Positions 1-5,092 of a stretch of 5,629 bases of DNA are shown here, piece after piece. Position numbers and translations under genes: made by a program. This stretch comes from an uncultured Gemmatimonadota bacterium (GTDB taxonomy: Bacteria > Gemmatimonadota > Gemmatimonadetes > Gemmatimonadales > Gemmatimonadaceae). Each line of letters begins with the position of its first letter. Positions within the stretch are counted from its first letter, which is position 1. The notes under the pieces were generated by a model, which was given only the letters and a program-made list of their open reading frames with translations, was not told where the DNA came from and made no database searches. The DNA lies in the NCBI GenBank assembly GCA_946479015.1, contig CAMLEQ010000269.1:1-5629 (forward strand), written 5' to 3'.

Positions 1-308
1 AGGACGTCCCCGCCCGCGCGGCGGTCGGCGCGCGAGCCGGTGCCCCATTGCGGGCGCGCGAGGGCGAGCGCGATCAGCGCGAGCGCGAGCACGCGCAGCG
101 TGGCGCGCGCGGCGCGGGCGGCGGTGGAGGGGAGGGGCGCCGCGCGCGCCAGGAGCGCGGGGTCGCCGAAGCGCGCCAGGTCGCGGCGGCGCAGCCGCGC
201 CGCTCGCGCGATGAGCGCGATCACCACCGACACGAGCACCAGCAGCGCCACGAGCGCCCACGGGCGCGCGAAGGCGAGATCGCCGAGGGAGAGCGACGCG
301 GCGCTCAC
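1..308 (-). CDS. batB: BatB-like VWA-domain membrane protein, N-terminal part (runs off left edge)
   Basis: I translated this partial gene by hand from a GTG start at 308; 102 codons are visible. The product begins MSAASLSLGDLAFARPWALV. A first membrane helix spans about residues 17-34 and is followed by a basic stretch (RLRRRD) and FGDPALLARAAP. A second helix spans about 70-84 and leads into LARPQWG (83-89). The visible part ends at RRAGGDV, which in BatA/BatB proteins sits directly before the first strand of the von Willebrand A domain, so the VWA domain itself lies outside the window. The gene overlaps the upstream batA by four bases (GTGA) and has a strong AGGAGG five bases before the GTG, which supports the unusual start. 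Known for the family: membrane-anchored VWA proteins working with MoxR ATPases. Calling it BatB rather than another VWA paralogue rests on its position after batA and on this N-terminus. Confidence 0.82.
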   Translation of the reverse strand, partial: MSAASLSLGDLAFARPWALVALLVLVSVVIALIARAARLRRRDLARFGDPALLARAAPLPSTAARAARATLRVLALALIALALARPQWGTGSRADRRAGGDV

Positions 309-1297
309 GGCACCCTCCTGAGCCAGGTGGCGTCGAGCACCAGCTCGGCGGCGAGCAGGAGCAGGGCGGGGATCGCGAGCCAGGGGAAGAGCTCGCGGAA
401 GGTGCGCACCTCGCGCAGGTGCAGCGTGGTCTTCTCCCGCCGGTCGATCTCGCGCATGGCGCGCGCGAGCCCCTCGCGGTCGGACGCGCGGAAGTAGGCG
501 CCGCCGCTCACGCTGGCGATGCGCCGCAGCAGCGCCTCGTCGCGGTCGGAGAGCGGGGTGGGCGCCTCCATGGTGGCGGGGCGCGACGAGAGCGACGGCG
601 CCGCCGCGGCGCGTCCGCTCACGCCCACGGCGTAGATGCGGATCCCGAGCGCGCGCGCGGCTGCCGCGGCGGCGAGGGGATCGGGGGTGCCGGTGTTGTT
701 CCCGCCGTCGGTGACGAGCACCACCACGCCGCTCCCGCGCGGGAGGTCGGCGAGGCGGCTCTCGCTCACGGCGAGCGCGGTGCCGATGGCAGTGCCGTCG
801 GGGAGCATGCCGAGGTCGGCGCGCGCGAGCAGATCGCCGAGGGCGATGCGGTCGTTGGTGAGCGGCGCCTGCGTGAACACGCGCCCGGCGAAGAGCACGA
901 GGCCGAGGAAGTCGCCAGCGCGCGCGCTCACGAGGTCGGCGAGCACGCGCTTGGCGGCATCCAGCCGATTCCCCGACTGGAAGTCGAGCGCCTTCATGCT
1001 GCTCGAGATGTCGAGGGCGAGGACGATGTTGCGGCCGTGGATGTCCACCTGCCGCAGCTCGCTCGCTGCGCGGGGGCGCGCGAGCGCGACGACGATGAGC
1101 GCGAGGGCGAGGGCGCGGAGCGCGATCGGGAGGCGCGCCCAGCGCGCGCGTCCGCGCGCGGGGATGTCGTCGAGGAGGGGGAGCGCGGACCAGCCGATGC
1201 GGTCGCGCGGGGCGCGGCCGCGCCTGGGCCAGCGTGCCCACAGGTAGAGCGGCACGAGCGCGAGGAGCCAGAGGACGCGCGGGTCAGCGAAGCGCAT
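305..1297 (-). CDS. batA: BatA-like VWA-domain membrane protein
   Basis: A 330-residue protein with the layout usual for BatA. An N-terminal membrane helix (about 8-20) is followed by a basic cytoplasmic loop and a second helix (about 56-73) ending in LARPR. A VWA domain runs from about 89 to 290, and a C-terminal helix lies at about 306-322. The metal-ion-dependent adhesion site looks complete: D96-x-S98-x-S100 in LALDISSSM, T169 in LPDGTAIG, and D197 in LVTDGGNN. Known for the family: the MIDAS binds a divalent cation and mediates contact with a partner protein, and such proteins are commonly encoded next to a MoxR ATPase. The ATG at 1297 has GAGGAG four bases upstream. It overlaps the end of the BatD-like gene by 14 bases and the next gene by four, so the three are very likely co-translated. 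A function in stress tolerance or envelope assembly is inferred only from homologous operons. Confidence 0.9.
   Translation of the reverse strand: MRFADPRVLWLLALVPLYLWARWPRRGRAPRDRIGWSALPLLDDIPARGRARWARLPIALRALALALIVVALARPRAASELRQVDIHGRNIVLALDISSSMKALDFQSGNRLDAAKRVLADLVSARAGDFLGLVLFAGRVFTQAPLTNDRIALGDLLARADLGMLPDGTAIGTALAVSESRLADLPRGSGVVVLVTDGGNNTGTPDPLAAAAAARALGIRIYAVGVSGRAAAAPSLSSRPATMEAPTPLSDRDEALLRRIASVSGGAYFRASDREGLARAMREIDRREKTTLHLREVRTFRELFPWLAIPALLLLAAELVLDATWLRRVP
314..319 (-). promoter_or_regulatory. Shine-Dalgarno site for the GTG start of the BatB-like gene
   Basis: AGGAGG on the minus strand lies five bases upstream of the GTG at 308, inside the 3' end of batA. It decides the start of the partial downstream gene, which would otherwise have no obvious initiation codon. 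It also suggests that this gene gets its own ribosome loading in addition to coupling through the GTGA overlap. Confidence 0.7.
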
Positions 1298-2297
1298 GAG
1301 TCTCCTCGCCGGGGGCGGGGGCAGGGGCGCCGTCGCCGTCGTCGGCGGGGAGCGCGTCGCGCCAGATGCCGAGTAGCTCGCGCGCGCGCCGCGCGTGCTC
1401 GCGCGCGGTGTCCGGCGCGGGGCGCACGCGCGCGAACTTCACCAGGTCCGCCTCGCGGAGGAGCGCGCGCAGCGCCTCGCGCCGGCGCGACTCGGCGAGG
1501 GGGTCGGGGAGGAGCGCGAGCAGCTCCGGGGTGGTGCGCTCGAGCGCGGGGAGCGCGTGCGCTTCGGCCAGGTAGGCGCGGAGCACGTCGGCCACTGCTT
1601 CGTAGTAGCGGTCCACCGTGCCGGCATCGCGCCACTGGGCGTGCCGGTCGATCTCGTCCAGGCGCGCGAGCGCTCGCTCGTACGCGCTCGTCGGGGGGGC
1701 GGTGCCGGTGGCGGGAGCGGGGGCGATGGCGCGACGGCGGCGTCGCAGCAGGAACACGGCGGCGGCGATCGCGAGCGCGAGCGCGAGCGCGGCGGCCGCC
1801 GCGCGCGCCGCGGCACGCCGCGCGCGCGCGAGCGAGGAGCGCTCGAGTCCCTTGATGTCCCTGATCGACTGGTTGGGGACGGGCGGGAGCACCGAGGCGA
1901 TGGTGACCCCGACCGGCGGCGAGAGGGCGCTGTCCTCGGGCGCGCCGGCGCGCGGGCGCCAGCGCACGACGAGCGGCGGCGTGCGCAGCGCGCCGGTGCG
2001 CAGCGCCACCAGGTGCACGGCGCCCGTCCACGCGTCCCCCGCACGAGCGAGCGAGTCGATGCGCGTCACGCGCACCCATTCCGGGAGCGTGTCGCGGAAG
2101 CGCGGCGCGCGATCGGCGAGCGTGGCGCCGCGCGGGAGCGCGAGGCGCAGGCGGATCGTCACCGGGTCGCCGATGCGCGGGCTCGCCGGCTCGGCGGTGG
2201 CCTCGAGCGCGGGGCGCGAGCGCTGCGCCCAGGCGCGCCGCGGCGCGCACAGGGTGGCGAGGGTGACGAGCGCGAGGAGCGCCGAGCGTCGGGGCAT
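1284..2297 (-). CDS. BatD/DUF4381-like membrane protein with Ig-like outer domain
   Basis: The predicted protein has 337 residues. The N-terminus (MPRRSALLALVTLATLCAP) looks like a Sec signal peptide with probable cleavage after AWA (24/25). Residues 26-135 are beta-rich and resemble the Ig-like repeat of BatD proteins (PxSPRIGDPVTIRLRL). A DIKG motif (147-150) precedes a membrane helix at about 166-184 followed by RRRRR. The cytoplasmic part, about 205-310, is helical. It has YYEAVADVLRAYL (231-243), LPALERTTPELLALL (249-263) and EADLVKFAR (282-290), features I recognise from DUF4381/BatD C-termini. I chose the ATG at 2297 because the signal peptide starts there; it follows the DUF58 stop by two bases, with GAGG eight bases upstream. 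The likely role is to link periplasmic and cytoplasmic parts of the MoxR/VWA system, but no enzymatic motif is visible. The protein is short, with one Ig-like unit where classical BatD has several. Confidence 0.78.
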   Translation of the reverse strand: MPRRSALLALVTLATLCAPRRAWAQRSRPALEATAEPASPRIGDPVTIRLRLALPRGATLADRAPRFRDTLPEWVRVTRIDSLARAGDAWTGAVHLVALRTGALRTPPLVVRWRPRAGAPEDSALSPPVGVTIASVLPPVPNQSIRDIKGLERSSLARARRAAARAAAAALALALAIAAAVFLLRRRRRAIAPAPATGTAPPTSAYERALARLDEIDRHAQWRDAGTVDRYYEAVADVLRAYLAEAHALPALERTTPELLALLPDPLAESRRREALRALLREADLVKFARVRPAPDTAREHARRARELLGIWRDALPADDGDGAPAPAPGEETHALR

Positions 2298-2299
2298 GG

Positions 2300-3181
2300 T
2301 CAGTGCCTCGGCATGCGCTCGCGCGCGCGGAAGAAGGCGAGGAGCGGCGCCACGTAGCCGCGGTCCGTGTGCAGCCGCACCACGTCCGCGCCGTGGCGGC
2401 GGAGGGCTCGGGCGAGCCTGGCGTCGCGCGCGCGCGCGGCGGCGGTCAGGTGCTCGCGCACGCGCGCGTCCGCGGTGTCCACCCAGCGCCAGCGCCCCGA
2501 CTCCGGATCCACGAGGGAGACCAGCCCCACGTTCGGGAGCTCGCGCTCGCGCGGGTCGACGAGCTGGACGGCGATCGTGTCGTGGCGCTGGGCGATGAGC
2601 GTGAGCGCGTGCTCCCAGCCCGCGGCGATCCAGTCGGAGAGGACGAACAGCACCGCGCGCCGGTGCGTGACGCGGTTCACGAACTCCAGCGCGGCGGCGA
2701 TGTCCGTGCCCGTCCCCTCCGGCTCGAAGGCCACCAGCTCGCGCAGCAGGCGGAGCGCATGGCGCACTCCCTTCTCCGGCGGGATGAACCGCTCCACGTG
2801 GTCCGTGAAGAGCACCGCGCCCACGCGGTCGCTCGTCCGCGCGGCGGTGAGGGCGAGCGTGGCGCACAGCTCCGTGGCGAGATCGGCCTTGGTGCGGCGC
2901 GCGCTGCCGAACGCGTCGGAGGCGCTCCGGTCCACGGCGAGCAGCACCGTGAGCTCGCGCTCTTCCACGTAGCGGCGCACGTACGCCTCCCCCGTGCGCG
3001 CGGTGACGCGCCAGTCGATGGTGCGCACGTCGTCGCCGATCACGTACGGGCGCACGTCGGCGAACTCCACGCCGCGCCCCTTGAAGGCGCTCGCGTACTC
3101 CCCCGCGAGGAGCTCGCGGGCCAGGCGGCGGCTGCGCAGCTCGAGCCGCCGCACCTGCGCGAGCACCTCCGCGAGCGTCAC
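2300..3181 (-). CDS. DUF58 domain-containing protein
   Basis: The 293-residue product matches the DUF58 family over its whole length. The N-terminal signature is present: LELRSRRLARELLAGEYAS (13-31), FKGRGVEFADVRPYVIGDDV (33-52), IDWRVTARTGEAYVRRY (55-71) and VEERELTVLLAVDRSASD (72-89). The core has a VWA-like fold. Unlike in many members, a MIDAS-like set of residues seems to be kept (D84-x-S86-x-S88, T159 in GTGTD, D183 in LSDW). There is no signal peptide or membrane helix, so it should be cytoplasmic. The start is GTG at 3181, overlapping the moxR stop as GTGA. No Shine-Dalgarno sequence is visible, so translation probably depends on coupling to moxR, and the N-terminus aligns with the family start as I know it. 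Known: DUF58 genes almost always follow moxR. Inferred: it is a partner of the ATPase next door. Confidence 0.92.
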   Translation of the reverse strand: MTLAEVLAQVRRLELRSRRLARELLAGEYASAFKGRGVEFADVRPYVIGDDVRTIDWRVTARTGEAYVRRYVEERELTVLLAVDRSASDAFGSARRTKADLATELCATLALTAARTSDRVGAVLFTDHVERFIPPEKGVRHALRLLRELVAFEPEGTGTDIAAALEFVNRVTHRRAVLFVLSDWIAAGWEHALTLIAQRHDTIAVQLVDPRERELPNVGLVSLVDPESGRWRWVDTADARVREHLTAAARARDARLARALRRHGADVVRLHTDRGYVAPLLAFFRARERMPRH

Positions 3182-4200
3182 GGCACGGGGAGGCGGTCGA
3201 GGGTGCGCGCGAGCACCTCGTCGGGGGTCACGCGCTCGGCGTCGGCCTCGTAGGTGAGGATCACGCGGTGGCGGAGGACGTCGGGCACCAGGTCCTTCAC
3301 GTCTTCCGGCGCCACGAACGCGCGCGCATCGAGGAAGGCGCGCGCCTTGGCGGCGCGCACGAGCGCGATCGCGGCGCGCGGGCTCGCGCCGTACGCCACG
3401 AGCGGCGCGAGCTCGGCGAGTCCCGCCGCCGCCGGATCGCGCGTGGCGCGCACCACGTCGAGCGCGTACTCGCGCGCGCGCGGGTCGAGGTACACCGACT
3501 GCACCACGTCACGCGCACGCAGCACGGCGGCGGCATCGGTCACCGGATGCGCGACCGGATCCTCGCCCCCCGTCATCCGGTCGAGCAGCTCGCTCTCCTC
3601 CTCTCGCGCGGGGTAGCGCACCAGGAGCTTGAGCAGGAAGCGATCGAGCTGCGCCTCGGGGAGCGGATAGGTCCCTTCCTGCTCGATCGGGTTCTGCGTG
3701 GCGAGCACGAGGAACGGCTCGTCGAGCGGGAGCGTCTCGCCGCCGATCGTGACCTGCCGCTCCTGCATCGCCTCGAGGAGCGCGCTCTGCACCTTCGCCG
3801 GCGCGCGGTTGATCTCGTCGGCCAGGATGATGTTGGCGAACACCGGGCCGCGCTGGATGGTGAACTCCCCCGTGCGCTGGTTGTAGACGACCGTGCCCAT
3901 CACGTCGCCGGGGAGGAGATCGGGAGTGAACTGGATGCGGCGGAAGCGGCAGTCGATGGCCGCGGCGAGCGTGCGCACGGCGAGCGTCTTGGCGAGCCCG
4001 GGGACGCCCTCGAGCAGGATGTGGCCGTCGGCGAGGAGGCCGATGAGGAGGCGGTCGAGCATCCCGCGCTGGCCGACGATGACGCGCGCGAGCTCGGCGC
4101 GCACGTCGTCCAGGAATCCCGCCGCCTCGGCGACGCGCGCCTCGAGCTCCTCGAGGTTCGCCACCGAGCCGAACTCGCCGCGCGAAGGAGATGCGGTCAT
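3178..4200 (-). CDS. moxR: MoxR-family AAA+ ATPase
   Basis: A 340-residue AAA+ ATPase of the MoxR/AAA_3 type with all core motifs. Walker A is G65-V-P-G-L-A-K71-T72, Walker B is IILADE (D128, E129) followed by INRAP, sensor 1 is N169 in LATQNP, the arginine-finger region is EAQLDRF (R186), and sensor 2 is R274 in GASPR. The conserved VIVGQ (40-44) opens the domain and the C-terminal lid (about 225-335) is complete. Family role: an ATP-driven, oligomeric chaperone-like machine that activates or assembles VWA-domain partners. It is the first gene of the operon and overlaps DUF58 by four bases. I chose the ATG at 4200, which has GAGG four bases upstream. An in-frame ATG at 4254 would add 18 Pro/Arg/Gly-rich residues (PLRPPAGGTRPPTARGS after the Met) that look like leader sequence, not family sequence. 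Confidence 0.95.
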   Translation of the reverse strand: MTASPSRGEFGSVANLEELEARVAEAAGFLDDVRAELARVIVGQRGMLDRLLIGLLADGHILLEGVPGLAKTLAVRTLAAAIDCRFRRIQFTPDLLPGDVMGTVVYNQRTGEFTIQRGPVFANIILADEINRAPAKVQSALLEAMQERQVTIGGETLPLDEPFLVLATQNPIEQEGTYPLPEAQLDRFLLKLLVRYPAREEESELLDRMTGGEDPVAHPVTDAAAVLRARDVVQSVYLDPRAREYALDVVRATRDPAAAGLAELAPLVAYGASPRAAIALVRAAKARAFLDARAFVAPEDVKDLVPDVLRHRVILTYEADAERVTPDEVLARTLDRLPVP

Positions 4201-4231
4201 GCTGCCTCGGGCAGTGGGTGGTCGCGTGCCG

Positions 4232-4246
4232 CCGGCCGGGGGCCGG
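4232..4246. other. Short perfect hairpin in the moxR leader
   Basis: CCGGCC-GGG-GGCCGG forms a six-base-pair all-GC stem with a three-base loop, 31 bases upstream of the chosen moxR start and between it and element A. In RNA it would be a stable hairpin near the ribosome binding region. It has no following T-run in either direction, so a classical terminator is not supported. In DNA of this GC content it may simply be chance. Confidence 0.3.
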
Positions 4247-4311
4247 AGGGGCAATGGATGAATGGTGGTCGGGGGAGCGCGACGGCGCTAGGTAGAGTAG
4301 GTGGGTGGTGT

Positions 4312-4512
4312 GTAGGCGCTGGACCACCGAAGAACGCGTGTCGCGTGTAGGGAACTGACGGGCAGAGGAGGGAGGTAGAGCGCGTGTAGGCTCGGCGGTA
4401 GGGGGACTCTCTCTACATCCCGCCCTACGCGCGCTCTACCTAGCTCCTCACGCCTACCACGGCCGTCTACACGCCACACGCGTTCCATGGTGGTCCAGCG
4501 ACCAGCCCCTAC
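4312..4512 (-). repeat. Palindromic intergenic element A (REPIN/MITE-like), inverted copy of element B
   Basis: The core (4319-4498, 180 bp) is an imperfect inverted repeat. The left arm 4319-4390 and right arm 4424-4498 both start at CTGGACCACC and run inward to GGTAGAGCGCG, around a 33-bp centre. The first 30 bases of the two arms match at 26 positions; the middle has diverged. GTAG lies just outside each end (4312-4315; CTAC at 4509-4512). The element is a copy of element B in the opposite orientation. Its left arm matches B's right arm at 63 of 72 positions by hand alignment, including 29 identical bases (4334-4362 against 5022-5050). The centre shares a 17-bp identity (4404-4420) with B, reverse-complemented. 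It begins 15-28 bp after the stop of the small gene and ends about 110 bp before moxR. The strand is given as inverted relative to B. It could fold into a long RNA or DNA hairpin. It contains no plausible gene. Confidence 0.85.
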
Positions 4513-4526
4513 ACACCCCCCCCGAC

Positions 4527-4778
4527 TCAGTCCGGCGTCGCGTGCGCCACGTTGTCCACCGACACCGTGTCCCCTTCCGCGTGCGCGCAGTGCGCGCAGC
4601 AGTAGAAGGTGCCGTTCGCCTCGATGCCGTGCCCGATCACCTTGCACTTGCAGTGCGCGCACACGGGCGCGAGGGCACTGATCGCGCACTCGAAGCTGTC
4701 GAACGTGTGGGTCGCACCGGCCGCGACGACCTGGAACGCCAGGTAGTAGTCGTTGCCGCAGACTTCGCACTTGGCCAT
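4527..4778 (-). CDS. Small Cys/His-rich metal-binding protein, prokaryotic-metallothionein-like
   Basis: An 83-residue protein with nine Cys (4, 7, 31, 40, 43, 45, 60, 61, 64) and six His. The C-terminal half has CAHCKCKV (40-47), then NGTFYCCAHCA (55-65). This closely follows the CxxCxC plus NG-[hydrophobic]-Y-CC-x2-CA pattern of SmtA/BmtA-type bacterial metallothioneins, which bind and buffer zinc or cadmium. The N-terminal half has CEVCGNDY (4-11) and HTFDSFECAI (24-33), a CxxC...C arrangement like YHS/TRASH-type treble clefs. No signal peptide is present, so it should be cytoplasmic. The ATG at 4778 has GGGAGG six bases upstream, which settles the start over a longer open frame. It stands alone between two palindromic elements and is not part of the bat operon. 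Metal binding is well supported; the metal and the role (storage, delivery or sensing) are inferred. No metal-responsive operator was recognised. Confidence 0.85.
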   Translation of the reverse strand: MAKCEVCGNDYYLAFQVVAAGATHTFDSFECAISALAPVCAHCKCKVIGHGIEANGTFYCCAHCAHAEGDTVSVDNVAHATPD

Positions 4779-4784
4779 AGGAAG

Positions 4785-4790
4785 CCTCCC
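4785..4790 (-). promoter_or_regulatory. Shine-Dalgarno site fixing the start of the small metal-binding gene
   Basis: GGGAGG on the minus strand lies six bases before the ATG at 4778. The same reading frame stays open upstream to 4982, through part of repeat element B, so the site matters. It places the start at MAKCEVCG, where the conserved Cys pair begins, and argues against the 151-residue extension. Confidence 0.75.
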
Positions 4791-4881
4791 TCGCCGCGGG
4801 GTCGGTGGTGATGCGGACCGTACCGCGTCGGCACCGCAGGAGGCGAGCCACACGAGCATGGCGAGCTCTGGAATCCAGGAT

Positions 4882-5079
4882 CTGGTGGCTGGACCACCAT
4901 GAAACGCGTGTGGCGTGTGGGAGACTGACGGGAAGAGGAGGGAGGTAGAGCGCGAATAGGGTCGGATGTAGAGAGAGTCCATCTACACACGAACCTACAC
5001 GCGCTCTACCTCGCATCTACTCCCGTCAGTTCCCTACACGCGACACGCGTCGTTCGGTGGTCTAGCCACCAGGCCCTAC
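4882..5079 (+). repeat. Palindromic intergenic element B (REPIN/MITE-like)
   Basis: The core (4889-5065, 177 bp) consists of two 72-bp arms, 4889-4960 and 4994-5065, in inverted orientation around a 33-bp centre. By ungapped hand alignment they match at 55 of 72 positions. The centre holds a smaller palindrome (TGTAGA, nine bases, TCTACA), so nearly the whole unit can fold as one hairpin. Both ends carry a terminal palindrome: GGTGG-CTGGA-CCACC at 4884-4898 and GGTGG-TCTAG-CCACC at 5056-5070. CTAC (GTAG inward) lies at 5076-5079. It follows the gamma-glutamyltransferase stop by 27 bp and ends about 110 bp before the small metal-binding gene. Element A is an inverted copy. It could terminate transcription of the upstream gene, but no T-run follows. 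More likely it is a non-autonomous mobile or REP-type sequence; no transposase is in the window. Confidence 0.85.
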
Positions 5080-5092
5080 CCCCCGCTCCGCA

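Noticed and set aside
419..1855. Long plus-strand open frame (478 codons), and similar ones at 1395-2357, 2303-3253 and 3268-4350
   Set aside because: They are antisense shadows of the bat operon genes. The products are Arg/Ala/Gly-rich low-complexity sequence without domain motifs, as expected opposite GC-rich coding DNA.
2246..2297. Lipoprotein signal in the BatD-like protein (Cys17)
   Set aside because: The residues before Cys17 are A-T-L, with Leu at -1, which does not fit a lipobox. AWA followed by Q at 24/25 fits an ordinary signal peptidase I site.
1284..2867. A 527-codon version of the BatD-like gene reaching back into the DUF58 gene
   Set aside because: The extension is an Arg/Pro-rich alternate-frame reading of DUF58. 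The signal peptide and start codon at 2297, two bases after the DUF58 stop, give the natural start.
4290..4487. Short ORF inside element A starting MERVWRV, with a similar MKRVWRV start inside B
   Set aside because: The reading frame stops after nine codons in B, there is no ribosome binding site, and the sequence is palindromic repeat. Such ORFs may appear as spurious hypothetical proteins in annotations.
4791..4880. Sigma-70-like promoter for the metal-binding gene, with TACGGT (minus strand, near 4816-4821) as -10
   Set aside because: No matching -35 hexamer lies at 16-18 bp, and a TAnnnT match alone is expected by chance.
4527..4982. Longer 151-residue version of the metal-binding protein starting at 4982
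   Set aside because: The extra 68 residues are translated from repeat element B and its flank and are unlike any protein pattern. The strong GGGAGG and the family-like N-terminus fall at 4778.
4288..5016. A 242-codon open frame on the minus strand with a repeated ALYLPPLPVS...HATRV motif
   Set aside because: The repeated motif is the translation of arms of elements A and B in the same frame. The middle is an out-of-frame reading of the metal-binding gene. The high GC content leaves few stops.
4312..5079. Integron gene cassette with attC sites around a small ORF
   Set aside because: The layout is tempting, but the two palindromes are in opposite orientation. I see no GTTRRRY/RYYYAAC core pair at their ends, and no integrase is present.
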